DNA from: Vandiemenella viatica
Lineage: Eukaryota > Arthropoda > Insecta > Orthoptera > Morabidae
Direction: 5' to 3'
Length of the DNA stretch: 64,000 nt
NCBI GenBank assembly: GCA_031002005.1
Contig: CM061919.1
Coordinates: 12,843,687-12,907,686 of the forward strand
Position 1 is the first letter of the stretch; every line of letters starts with the position of its first letter. Positions 1-10,947 of this stretch are shown piece by piece. The notes below the pieces were generated by a model. The model was not told where the DNA came from, did not search any database, and saw only the letters and a program-made list of their open reading frames with translations. The position numbers and the translations under genes were made by a program.

Positions 1-2654
1 AAGGGCCCTCTAATTGAACAATTAATCTACTTAAAGCTTTTTTCACATGGCGACATTTACTGCAACTGAAGGGGTGGAGAGTCACTGAAAGTACGTGGAT
101 TAATAACTCTCCTACGATCCTCCCTCCCCCCGTGCACTCCACACACCAAACGTGATGAGGGGACACCGGCCAAGCTCAATGGTACTTCCCCTATCACTAA
201 CACACTTGTTTGCAATGCTACCTCGTCAACGTTTGAATATTCACTGTTGGGGTTACTTGCGTGACACCATTCCGTACACCTCATGTTACAGGTAACGCCC
301 GTTACTCACATTCGTGGGATTGGGTTATCCACGAGTCTCTTTAAGGGTAAGCGCGTTGTGGTCTGCCGATAGCTTGTCGCGGATTCTAAAATCCGGCGCG
401 CACTGATTATTTCTCAACACCTCAAATGACAGCTCACGCGCCTATCCAAACTCTAATTACACAATACAAAGTGGGGAGTAACAGTATGTTGGTAGTACTT
501 GGAAGACGATGAGATGCGGGAGTACGAAGTAGTCGGGAGTGCCGGGAAGCCAGCAGTGGGTTACGCGTTGGGGCGTTTATGAATGCGTTTATTAACTTTA
601 GTGATCATGAACTCACGATAACTGGGGAGAACCTGACGTCTATGTCATTAAAAGAGCTCAATGATGCAGGAGAGAGAATCAAATGAAGGAATAAATTCAT
701 CTACAACATTTATTCACGCATAATTATACCACCTAATGGATAAAACATCACCACGAATATTTTCACAAGGCAGCAGTGACATTGACCACCAAAATCTTCA
801 CATGAAAGATATGGTGATCGTGGTAACATGCAACTGGCCCCTTTCCATCAATCCATTGATGCGTAGCGTTCAGATGGTGCCGCACATTTACATCAGAAGC
901 ATGAGGTCGAAGACTGGAAATTTTGTAACTTACTGCTCTTGTTCCAACCATTTTCAAACTCTGACGTCCCATGTTTTTCCGGACATTCGTTCCCAACTGA
1001 ATCATGATCAATTAGCCATCTTCCACGAGATACTAAGAGTTGTCTATGTTGTTTTGAATCACACAGTATGATGAAGCTAACTGACAAATCTACAGAATTC
1101 AACACGCCTTCTGTGCTGTGTTTCCTGAACGGATATAGGTACCGGAAGAAGTTGGCGTTACTAAACACCTTATTACTTATATTAGAAACCTGTATCAAGA
1201 CACTAAGGCAATAGTCAGGGCAGATAAAATAGTGTTCAGTCATCCTGAACCTTCCAATAGAATCAAACAAGGAGCAGTCTCTCTCCTGTTCTGTTAAATT
1301 TCTCTGGGGAGTGTATGATGAGGTAAGTCTAAATGGTTGAAATGCTGGACGAATGTGAACAGAGTAGCCAGTAACTGGATCGAATGCTGACTTGAGAACG
1401 AGAGCAAGTACGAGGGACTGCAACTGAACAAAAATTTAACGAAAATTGTGGTATTAGCGGATTTAATCTGTGAACGACCAGGCTGGTTACTGCTTCGCTG
1501 ACAGCTGGCTTTCGCTGGGAAAGCGGTTGCGACTCACTGGTACACGAAGGAATTTGATTTGTAGTGAACTATGAAGAGGGAACTTGGCCTGTGACCATGG
1601 CTGACCCGATGGTTACAAGGTCAACTGTAACAGCATGATATTAGCGAACTGAAATAATATGTTACGAGTTGGAGGGAGATGGGTTGCCTGGCAAGCAGGA
1701 TACAAGTGCTGTTGTTTGGGAGAGACGATACTGTGCGGATGAGAAAATTGCAGGTTGGGAGAGCTGTAATGGCGCATTGTCGGCCTGCATAAGTCCATCG
1801 TTGCTAAGAAACATAAAGTCCATGAATTGTTAAAAATGGCCTCCCAATGGCTGAACGTAACCATTCCCGATTAGTTCAGTTTGACCGTAGGTCCCAGTCC
1901 ATGATATGTAACCGAAGCCAATACCAGAATCGAGCCACATCCAGCTTGCAGAGTAACTTTCTAACATCCTGGGTCCATGGCTTTGTGGATCTGCGCTATA
2001 CGCGAACTCTGCCATAAGCTCTTACCGATTGGAATCGTGAATCTGTAAAGAATTGGTATAATTTTAAGCGTCAGCAGCACAGCGAGCAACTTTCTCATGC
2101 CCTTGGGGCAGGTAACATAAATCCTTTTAGATGCAACAAGTTCAAGGCTTCAAGGTGAACCATAACGTGAGAGACCTCTCACTCACCCTACCTGCACCAA
2201 AGTACTTACTAAAACGTAACGAGCTAATTATAGGCTAGCTACTTGCTAGACATGTGTTGAATAGCCGGTGGTGGTTAGTCCCCCCTCTCCTGGCCTACAG
2301 CCACGGAGCGCACTTTTGACCTGCAGCATTGAACTTTCATCTTTAATATCTAAGTCGGTCAAATATTTTCGCAGCTTAGGAAAAGGTGGTAGTCACTGTG
2401 GACCAAGTCTGCAACTGTATGGTGGGTGGGTGATTATTTTCCAACCAAAGTTTTTGCAGAAGAACGACGGTGTGATGAGCAACGTGTGGACCAGCTCTGT
2501 CGTGAACAATGCTTGCTTCCTTGCTTACATTTCGTCTTCTTCGGTTCTGAATTGACTTTCTTAGTTTTTTCAGTGTTTTACAGTAGCTGTAGTAGTAGTA
2601 GTTGTTGTGGTCGCAGCTTGCATTAACCGGACTAACAATGACTCCTTCCCATTC
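1..2654. other. Unassigned DNA, no supported gene
   Basis: I see no repeat or gene that I recognise here. The longest open stretch is on the minus strand at 893-1423 (176 codons, only from a TTG), overlapped by a 111-codon plus-strand frame at 736-1071. A 61-codon minus frame at 1830-2015 is rich in Gly, Trp and Tyr. None has a recognisable domain, and no splice-site model is possible from this alone. A buried exon cannot be excluded. Confidence 0.5.
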
Positions 2655-2885
2655 AATTTTTTTCCTTCTTATGGCATTACGTTTCGTTAACGTCGAGGTC
2701 GTTAGAGGCGGGGAAGGACTGCGGAAAAGGAACTGGAAGAAATTCGGCCTTGGCTTTTTAAAGGAACTATACCACCATTTGCCTGGAGTGATTTGGGGAA
2801 ACCAAAGAAAACCCAAATCTCGATAGATGGAGGTATTCGAAGCCGTCTCCTCCCGAATGCGACACCATTATCTTCACATTTTTCA
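2655..2885 (-). repeat. tRNA-derived SINE (main family), diverged copy
   Basis: Read on the minus strand, this has the family order seen elsewhere in the window: a GCATTCGGGAGGA head, a decayed B box, the TTGGGTTTTC block, the AAATCACTCCAGGCAAATG core, a GGCCGAATTTCTTCC block and a tail near CGACGTTAACG followed by an A-rich run. The head is worn. It lies directly against the repeat at 2886-3150, the same order as at 5563-5800 in opposite orientation. Confidence 0.75.
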
Positions 2886-3150
2886 TTACTAGTCGTATTT
2901 CGTCTACGATTACATCCATAAAATTATTTAAAAATTTACTTAAAGCAAAGTTGATAATCGTAAATGATAAAATGTCGGTAGAAGTGAGATAATTTGATGA
3001 GAGGGTGAGTTTCCAAAACAATCTCTAAAATCAGAAACGCAATTCAAATTTATGTTTTTTCTGTCTCTCATTCTCATTTTTCAACCCCTTTCCCTTTTTT
3101 TCTATTTTTAGCAGCTATAAATTAAAGGAATTAAAGATGCCGGATGCTTT
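2886..3150 (-). repeat. Inverted copy of the repeat at 5085-5562
   Basis: The reverse complement of about 2890-3125 aligns by eye with 5390-5562: shared blocks include TTGAATTGCGTTTCTGATTT, the CTCTCATCA region, ATTTACGAT and the AATAATTTT(A/G)TGGA block. The start of the alignment, GCTGCTAAAAAT, is found at about 5090 in the other copy, where a younger SINE separates it from the rest. No coding potential seen. Confidence 0.65.
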
Positions 3151-3779
3151 ATATTCTGTTCCGCTCATAAAATTCATATATAACTAAGGTGATAGATATA
3201 AGAAGATTGTCTTGCACCGCAGTGGTATGAGATTGAGCCAGCTACCTCAATTGGAATTTACGCGTCTGCACCAAACAGCATGTGACGGAGATGAAAGGTT
3301 GATTTTTAAATGCTACACTTCTATAGCCAACTTCCTCGTTTGGGGTCATTATAGCTCCGTGATGATGCGCGGCGTCAGATACTGCGTCACCTGATTTGAG
3401 CTCCGGTGATTGAAGAACTTTTTAGAACTAGGACATGTTTCGGTGGCGGTGCATTATTACTAATTATCAGATGGTGCACGAAAGTCCTGGTTTAAATCCA
3501 AAACCTCTCTGTAGCGCGTATGGAACTTCTGACAGTGACTCGTCCGCCGGATTTGGACGTTAAGCTGTCGGCCCCATCGATGTGTTTGGGGGGAGTAGAT
3601 CTCAATCGGCCGGCACCTTCTGTCTTATTTAATCTCTTATTTTACTGTCGTCAGTCTCTTGATTGGTTTGATATAAACCACCATCCCTTCTTATTTTGCA
3701 CTATCCCCTTCATCTCAAAACACCTCTCTTAAAACACGTCCACCGTTATCTGCTTCATACATAACCAATCCCAATGTAT
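3151..3779. other. Unassigned DNA with a probable old dispersed repeat
   Basis: No gene seen. At 3485-3735 there is a GC-richer block (TTTGGACGTTAAGCTGTCGG, then GGGGGGAGTAGATCTCAATC) that resembles the 3' half of insect SINEs, but I cannot match it to another copy in this window. Confidence 0.3.
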
Positions 3780-4410
3780 TAAAAAAAACCACCCACGTAT
3801 CTGTTTCTTCTTTGTTTACGATTCTTCACAAACTTCTTTCGTCAGCCATCATTTCCAAAACATATTAATTTCGTGGTTTAACTGTCCACTTAATTTTCAG
3901 CATCCTCCTATAGCACCACATTTCGAATGCTTCAATTTTCCTTCTTTCAGGCATTCCTGAAGTCCATGCTTCGTTACCATAAGGTGCTATGCTCCATACA
4001 TACAGTTTTAAAAGTTCTCTCTGGTTCCTGGGTCAATATTTGAAACTACTTTTTCATGAACCACAGTCAAATTCCTCTTTTACTTCTTTTATAGCTTCCT
4101 CCACATATAAGTTGAATATTAGTATGGATGAACTGCAACCATATCTGATACACTTTTCAACTGATTGGTGAATCTCATGATTTTCTACTTTTATTATAGC
4201 CACTTGATTCTTATATCAATTATAAAATATTTTTCTATCTCGATACGTAAGACCTGACTTTTTTTTAAATTTTGAACATTTTGTCCGCCTTTCATTACCA
4301 AAAGCTTTTTTTCTAAATCAACAAACGCTATGAAAGTTTTTCTTGATCGGTGATAAGAATTGATTCTCTTGCGGCACGGTTTTTCCAAAATTCAAAACTG
4401 TAGCTACTAT
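3780..4410 (-). pseudogene. Non-LTR retrotransposon (LINE) RT fragment, decayed and internally deleted
   Basis: Minus-strand translation shows pieces of a LINE reverse transcriptase in order: TFIAFVDLEKKL (RT motif A region, normally with an Asp), then IRYGCSSSILIFNLYVEEAI (the G-V-R-Q-G-C region) in another frame, then RKIEAFEMWCYRRMLKIKW and EMMADERSL of the C-terminal part. The segment with the catalytic F/Y-A-D-D box between the second and third pieces is missing, and there are several stops and frame changes, so it cannot act. The C-terminal part is the same family as the fragment at 50450-50950. Clade not assigned. Confidence 0.75.
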
Positions 4411-5084
4411 TATTCCAACCCAAAGAATTTACATTATAATGTCTGTCTCAGAATGACAAGCAACAATTTCTTTTGAACGTTTAAATATTGCAAAGTCTTA
4501 TAGGAATTCAATCAGAACATTGTAGGAGGAAAACTGAGGCATAAAATTGAAATTCAGTGCGGGAATGTCAGTGTGGCAAGAAACAAGGAAACCAGTATTA
4601 TACGCTTTGTAAACACTACGTTTCCGTCTACTACGATATTTTAGAATTACACTCTAGCTGCGGAGAGTAGTACTGCCGATTTATAAAATTTTTGTAACAA
4701 TTAGCTGTGTTATTGCTCAGCGTGATAATTTCCATTCCAACTACCTCTTAATCTTTACTGAAAGACATACTTGAAAAAAATGAGAAAATATTATAGAGAA
4801 TTACATCATAACTACATTGAAATTTCTTATTTTCCACATTTTATTGAGACTGCAAATTTCTGTAGTTTTAGCATCCGGTTTGAGGTCTTTGCTCAAGTAG
4901 AATGTGAATTGGATTCTTTTTTTTTTTTTTTAACATTTCTACGAAAAGACTGAAATGTTACCTATTTGGTTACTAGCAAACCGATCAATTTTGCTCGTCA
5001 TTTTTGGTTTATACTACTTCATTAAACAACGGGATTAATATGACAATATCTTCCATATAAGAGGGAGCTTATTTTCACTTTGAA
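4411..5084. other. Unassigned DNA
   Basis: AT-rich sequence with a run of about 14 T at 4918-4931. No gene, repeat or RNA recognised. Confidence 0.5.
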
Positions 5085-5562
5085 TTTGATAGCTGCTAAA
5101 AATTAAAAAAAAAGTTACCGGGTGTGGTGCGTGAACGGTTAACGTTCTGGCCTCGTATTCGGGAGGACGCGGGTTTGAATCCCCGTCCGGGCATCCAGAT
5201 CTGGGTTTTCTATGGTTTCCCAAAGTCACTCCAGGCGAACGCCCGGATGCTTCCTTGAAAAGGCCATGGCCGAGTTCCTGCCCGTTTCTTGCCCCAATCC
5301 GATCCCGTCTCTAATGACCTTGCTGTCGACGAGCCGTAAAGCCCTAGCAAAAAAAATTTAAAAGGAGAGAGAGGGGCGAAAAGAGTAGAGAGAGAGAAGA
5401 TGAAATTTGAATTGCGTTTCTGATTTTTTTGATATCCCCGCTCTCATCAGATGAACTCACTTCTGCACATATATTTTAATTTACGATTTATAACTTTTCA
5501 ATAGATTTTTTTCAATAATTTTGTGGACGGCATCATAGACCAAATACGAAATATATTGAAAA
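5085..5562 (+). repeat. Repeat inverted relative to 2886-3150, interrupted by a SINE
   Basis: The stretch begins with GCTGCTAAAAATT, is interrupted by the SINE at 5117-5358, and resumes with a purine-rich GAGAGAGA segment and TTGAATTGCGTTTCTGATTT. It matches 2886-3150 in inverted orientation. It runs directly into a second SINE copy, so repeat plus SINE may be one composite unit. Confidence 0.6.
5117..5358 (+). repeat. tRNA-derived SINE (main family), well-preserved copy
   Basis: The head at 5117-5190 is tRNA-like: an A-box-like TGGTGCGTGAACGGTTAACG and a B box GGGTTTGAATCCCC. It is followed by the GGGCATCCAGATCTGGGTTT block, the CACTCCAGGCGAACGCCCGG core, GGCCATGGCCGAGTTCC, and a tail GTCGACGAGCCGTAAAGC with an A-run. 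Short frames running through it (for example 5035-5229 minus) are not genes. This is an RNA-polymerase-III-type retroposon that depends on a LINE for mobility. Confidence 0.85.
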
Positions 5563-5800
5563 ACTGAACCTTATGGCTGAGCGTTAACGCTATGGCTCCG
5601 CATTCGAGAGGAAGCGGGTTTGAATTCCTATCCGGCTATCCAGATTTGGATTTTCCTTCGTTTCTCCAAGTCACTTCGTGTGAATGGCGGGATTATTTCT
5701 TCGAAACCCCATGGTCCGAATTCCTTCCCATTCCTTGTCTCCATTCCCTTCCCACCTTTAATGACTTAGAAGTCGACGAATCGTAAAATCCAGACGCATA
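5563..5800 (+). repeat. tRNA-derived SINE (main family), older copy
   Basis: It has the same order of blocks as 5117-5358 but more substitutions: B box GGGTTTGAATTCC, then CCAGATTTGGATTTTCC, a degraded core CACTTCGTGTGAATGGCGGG, CGAATTCCTTCCCATTCC and the GTCGACGAATCGTAAA tail. Its junction with the preceding repeat is shared with the copy at 2655-2885, so that junction predates their duplication or spread. Confidence 0.75.
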
Positions 5801-6861
5801 ATAAGAAATTGGTATAGTAATATTATTTAGTTTTTCGTCTCCTTGACGATGTTGCGAACTCGTTATAGTCCACCTAACGTAACCACACGACACTATTTCG
5901 ACGATGTTAAAGCCCGAGAAGATTTCTTTCAGTGTTACCTCTGTGAGAGCTTTCATAGTTACGTGTGCAGTTTATTAAGAAGCACTCAGTTATGAGTCTT
6001 TCCTTAAGTATGTTATGTCCTGACGCAAGCAGGTAAGAGTCGATGTTATATTTTACGCATAACGCAGTTGTAGGTTCGACTTGTTTAAAATAAATGCAAA
6101 AAAATAATTGGAAAACGTAGACTCGAACCGAGGACCACGCGTTTACGAGACTAGATGGTTAGCCACAAGCAAACGGAGCTCATCTTTACAGACGGCTCGT
6201 GCAGTGGGTAAACAACCTTATCCTGCCTCGGAAGTCAGTTACATTCAACTGGCATTAGACAATTATCCGAAATAATCTCTTTATAATCGTTTCAATAGTT
6301 TTGTAGAACTTAAAAATCTGGATCTTTTGAACATTTACACCCACTTCTCGGACCACATACCCCATTATGTGTTGCATTATTGCAACTGATTAGCCACATC
6401 AATATATAAATAAATATGGATATAGTTTTACGCTAATCATTTGGAATAAAATGTATAACTGAACCTCATTTTTACTGCGCTTTATTGCACTCTTGTTAAT
6501 TACAACTTTAACGATATGTTTCACGATCTGAATTTAAGAAAAGTGTAGCTGGAACCGAATTTCGTCCGATTGAGGTATGGTCGGCGATATCTTGCCTAAT
6601 GTTACAGTCAATCCAGGGACAGGAAATTGCGTTACTTGTTTCGAGATTGGTCAATAGCTTTTTACTGAAATGTGGGGAATGATAGATGAACTACCAAGAA
6701 GAATCGTCAATGGGCGGGCGGATTCTTCCTGCTTTGTTCGAGGCTTGACTTAAGGAAATGAATAACAGATGGCGCTGAGTTGAATACGGGCAATGATGCC
6801 ACATTGTGCGAAATAAGGGACTTAGGCTCAGGCGCCGACAGTCATTTTTTTGCCAAAGAGT
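5801..6861. other. Unassigned DNA with a tRNA-like fragment
   Basis: No gene seen. On the minus strand at about 6095-6190 there is a tRNA-like 3' half with a clear B box (CTCGGTTCGAGTCT) preceded by GTGGCTAACC, but I cannot fold a complete cloverleaf. It is more likely a SINE head or tRNA pseudogene. Confidence 0.35.
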
Positions 6862-9562
6862 GTACATAAAATTTCCTAAAAATTTCACCGTTCAAGTTTT
6901 TTTCTCGGAGGAAGCCTTCGGGCTCAAGCGATAGTTGAAAATTGGCGTATTTTGCTTATCTTCGCAAAAATTCACTTATTTCACACCAAAACTCAAATTT
7001 ATTATTAAAAAAGGCTGTCAATATTAGAGAAGTTCTCACAGTTCTCTGTACATATCTTACTTAGATCATATATTACTTAAAAGTACAGGTCATTTTTTAA
7101 AGATTACATAATGTTAAAATTTTTAAAGGCGTCAGAAATTTTTACAATTTAAATATTTTTTTTTTTAAATTTCCAACAAAATTAATTAAAAATTATCACT
7201 TGTTTTAATAATTAATTATGTTACATACTGTGATGAACATTATATAAACCTTTGCCGTTTAGAAGGTAGTGGTTGAGGTTCTTTGAAGGCGGATGGTATT
7301 GGCATTGGTTCCGGTATTTGTTTTGACAACGTGGTGGCTTGTTCATCTAGAAAATTAAAGAGATGGTGAGAATACATTAACTTGTCACCATATCTCAAGG
7401 AGAGATGAACGATTACGAAATGGACTGTGAGATTAGACATACATTCCGCATCGTGTGTCATTCTTCAGTCTGTTCTTGGTTTCTTTCTTCGGTCTCTTCT
7501 TCGTCCATGTCAATGCTGACATCCGGAGGCTCGACGCTTTCACAAAGACATTCGCATGATGTTCTGATCAGTAAACAATGTACAGTAGGTTCTGCCTTCC
7601 TGCATCCACAATTTCGTTGGCAGCCTTTTTTTACATTTGCAAGTAATGTAACGGAGTATCTAGTCTGGTGCGGGGTCTTAAGTGGTATGAACTTGAACGA
7701 GACTTTGATTTTTCCAACCCCATTCGTTCGGGTCTCTATGATGCTCATCGAGTGTGGTTCGTCTGGATTATTACTGCTGCACCTGAAAGTAAACTCTTAG
7801 TGAATGTTGTCGTGCAGCAGCTTCGGTGAGGGGTAAAAAGGTAATGTTGAGTTTGCTCATGTACGATGATGATACGTATTGCCTGAATCTTTCATCGTTC
7901 AGGCTAGCTTCTGATCCTTTCCCATACAGAGCTATGAGAAACACGTTTCCTGCGTCGGCAATGTCGTCCTGATGTGCATGAGGGTCTTCGAAAGCATCAA
8001 TAACTCGTAGGATGCCATTGTTCTTCTGTAGGACTTTTAGAAATTTCAGTTTACTCTGACAGAAAAAAGCAGAAGCACTGTTACAATCACTCATCGCGTG
8101 CAGCAACAATATATGGTCTAATATGGTTTTGTCAGTAAGATGAAGATTGGAAATGACCTGAGATTCCTTTCTTTTTCCTGGTTTCATAAATAAGATATTC
8201 TTTACGTTATGGCTACACAGCCCAATCAAAATCACAAAAAGATCGATATCTTTCCTAACCATTCTCACAGATTCATTCGAAGAGGCCAACTTTAGAGCTG
8301 TTATGATAATCAGGATATTAGCATCCTCCTCTGCTTGTTGTGAAACAATTTTTGACTCCTCAAATTTTTCTATTATCATATTTATCAACCGCCTCATATT
8401 TTTGGAGTTTTCAAGAAAACTCTGCTGTGAGACAGTGTGGACCATCAATTCACTAAATGATATTGCAGCGCTTTGTTTTATTTGCGCTCTTCTCAATCTT
8501 TCTATGCGCTTGGTACTTTCACGAGCTTCGTCAGCGTACCCATCAAAAATGACAATGGCATTTGGTTAATAGTGTGACTTAATATATGACTGCAGCAAAT
8601 TTCTGCATATGTTTCGCCGTGGTGACATTTGACCCGATGTAACAAAAACCCTCAGTCAATAACATATTTTGTATTACTGAAGTCCGACTGTTCAGTTTGC
8701 AAAAAACCCTGTATAAGCTTAATTTGTTCCTTTCCTTATTTCATGCTCATCAAAAAGAAGAGAGAGGGAAGGGGCTAAGTTCATAACGCAGAAACTCTCT
8801 CAGCTTTTAATCTGAATGTTTCACGATGGTCATTCGTTGAAAAAGTCTGATTGGATTAATAACTACAGCCCTGTCTTCTATCTTAATATAGCTATTCATG
8901 ATCGTAAGAGGCTGCAGCCTTCCGATTCGTTTGAACTTTACAGCACGAAAATCACCACCAACCTTTCATGCCCATCTAGGGGTGGTGGCAGCAATCTTAT
9001 TGTTTTTTCCCGGGTTCGAATAATTCCTAGATACTCCACTGGTAGAGAGAGGCAGATGAGTGGGAAAGATCCCTCGTGAACCCTTCTCAGCCACCTGCGC
9101 ACGTGCTTGCTCATCAGTGCTGCCTCACTTACAGGAATAAATAATGATGAATGAATTATTCTGTGATAACCTACAGAAAGTATAAAGGTGTCGTATGTTA
9201 GGTAAGAAGATCAAGATATTGAATAGATATAATAGTAGAATAAGTGATTACAGCCCCACAATTAGACATCGGATTTGAACCCGTAAACATCGACCTTCTT
9301 TGATTTTTTTTATGATGTTTAAAAAAAAAACAAAAAAAAAAAAAACGAAAAACTAGACTACATTGTATTCAACATAAAACTAGCTGGAAATCACTAATAT
9401 TGACGGCTTTTTATGAAAAATTTGAGTTATGGAGTGGAATACCGGTAATTGGGTTTTTGCGCAGATAAACAAAATACGCCAATTTTCAACTAGCGCTTGG
9501 GCCCGAAAGCTTCTTCCGAGAAAAAAAATTTATGGGTGAAATTTGTAAGAAATTGCATGTAC
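6862..9562 (-). mobile_element. Decayed DNA element with long inverted ends carrying an uncharacterised protein pseudogene
   Basis: 6862-7025 and 9395-9562 are imperfect inverted repeats of about 165 bp. Each has a GTACAT edge, an AATTTC/TTTCACC region, TTTTTTTCTCGGA, the block GTTGAAAATTGGCGTATTTT and an inner GTCAATATTA. Between them lie a minus-strand pseudogene (7458-8710) and about 700 bp of debris, including a possible SINE piece near 8990-9160. No clean target duplication is visible at these edges, so the true ends may be farther out or eroded. Superfamily unknown. Confidence 0.6.
7458..8710 (-). pseudogene. Uncharacterised TE-associated protein, C-terminal half (PIN-like signature plus Cys-rich tail), broken
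   Basis: Minus-strand frames read in family order: QSDFSNTKYVID, then a stop where I expect Gly, then GFLLHRV; after a frame change QSYIKSHY, a stop, and AIVIFDGYADEARESTKRIE; a long open part to 7771 with EEDANILIIITALKLA, RKDIDLFVILIGLCSHN, HAMSDCNSASAFF and LPLTEAAARQHSLRVYFQVQ; then in shifted frames NEWGWKNQS, two stops, ILRYITCKCKK and GCQRNCGCRKAEPTVHC. From memory, unbroken relatives occur as uncharacterised proteins in insects and cnidarians. Spaced acidic motifs suggest a PIN/XPG-like nuclease fold (inference). Here the usual E-D-T-D and G-C-D-T-T motifs are K-D-I-D and S-D-C-N-S. At least four stops and two frame changes show it is dead. Confidence 0.7.
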
Positions 9563-10947
9563 TTTCATTTTCAATAGGGAGGTTACTTACGAAAAGTTGA
9601 TTGGTTTAGAATTATAAGCAAAAAACCGCCAAAAAATGAGATTTTTTGCCCAAGGTACTACGGGAAGGTATTATGCCATGGCTTTTTGAGGTAACCATAC
9701 CGACTTTTGACTGGAGTAGTTTGAATAAACCATCTAAAATCCTAATTTTGATGCACGGAAGGGAATTCTAACATGCGTCCTCCCGTCGCTGGTTTCGGTT
9801 ATTAAGTAGACGTTGTCGGCCACTGCATAGTTTATGGTGGGAAGTAATGCCAGAAATCACTTATAGATGGCGCATTCTTGAAGCTGTTGGTGGAGGAATG
9901 TTGATTTCACGAACGATTTCCGAAATGGAGTGTCTAGCGTCAACTACAATTCCAAGTTCAAAGTCTGTTAAATCACGTTGTGCAGCCATAATTACTTCAC
10001 AAAACCTTTCACAAAGCTAGGAAGTACAAATAAAAGCCCCGCTACTGCATTTTCCAATGCATAAATTTATCTTCTTTCTTTCCCCAACCTTTAGGTTAGT
10101 GGGTACTTTTTCTTCGCAAATTTAAAATAAATTTGTTTCCCCTCCCCTTCGGCAGTGATGGTAGTGTATTTAGGTGTTTACTGTCTTTTTTGTGTACGTT
10201 CAGAATAATGTGTTGTTTTTCGGTGAATGAATGAAATATGAGAGAAGAGAGAGGGTGAAAGCTGGTTCTGGCCATTTGAGGCCCATTCTTCTGAAGAATA
10301 GTAAAGGGAACTCCAGGCTTAACGTGCCTCTCCTATGGATGGACCCCGCTCTATACACAGTAACTGCCGTAGAGTAGTAACATCAGTAATATCAATTTTT
10401 AAAGAAAATAAAAAGTCTAATTTTTCAACGATGATTTTGGTAATTTCTTGCCTCAGTCTCAATGACCTCGCCGTCGACGAGGCGTAAAGCAAAAAAAGAG
10501 AAAATTTTTAATTTCTCTGTCCCCCTTCCACTGACGGCCGCCATTTTGTTAGGATGAGTTTAATCGTTTCGAAAATTATTTACTGTAAAACCGACTGTTT
10601 TTGTATAATCTTCGTTCATCATTAACGGATGCCAATGGTAACGATGTAGTTGGATTATAATCAATGCACCGGACATTTTCTTCCTCGATATTGAAAGCTG
10701 CTGTATTTTTTATTCACTCTTTGGCTTATCTCCACTTCTATAAGTATTTTTTCCCCCACGTATTATACCTATGTATACGCACGATGACTTCTCTTCGTGG
10801 TTCCTATGTTGCATTCAGTCCCATGGAAAATATACCATACTTTGCAGACAATAATAATTGGCTTTAGGATTGTGTGAAATGTCAGCGTATCGTAATTACT
10901 CCTCAGTTTTTCATACTAGTACAAAGGAAGCTGTAACTTAAATCTAC
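9563..10947. other. Unassigned DNA with a SINE tail fragment
   Basis: No gene seen. 10440-10500 (+) is the 3' end of the main SINE family (AATGACCTCGCCGTCGACGA, then GGCGTAAAGC and an A-run) without a head. The rest is AT-rich and unassigned. Confidence 0.45.

Noticed and set aside
736..1071. 111-codon plus-strand open frame
   Set aside because: Overlaps another open frame on the other strand, has no recognisable motif and no support as an exon.
1830..2015. Gly/Trp/Tyr-rich 61-codon minus frame resembling a secreted structural protein
   Set aside because: Too short, no signal peptide, no neighbouring exon recognisable.
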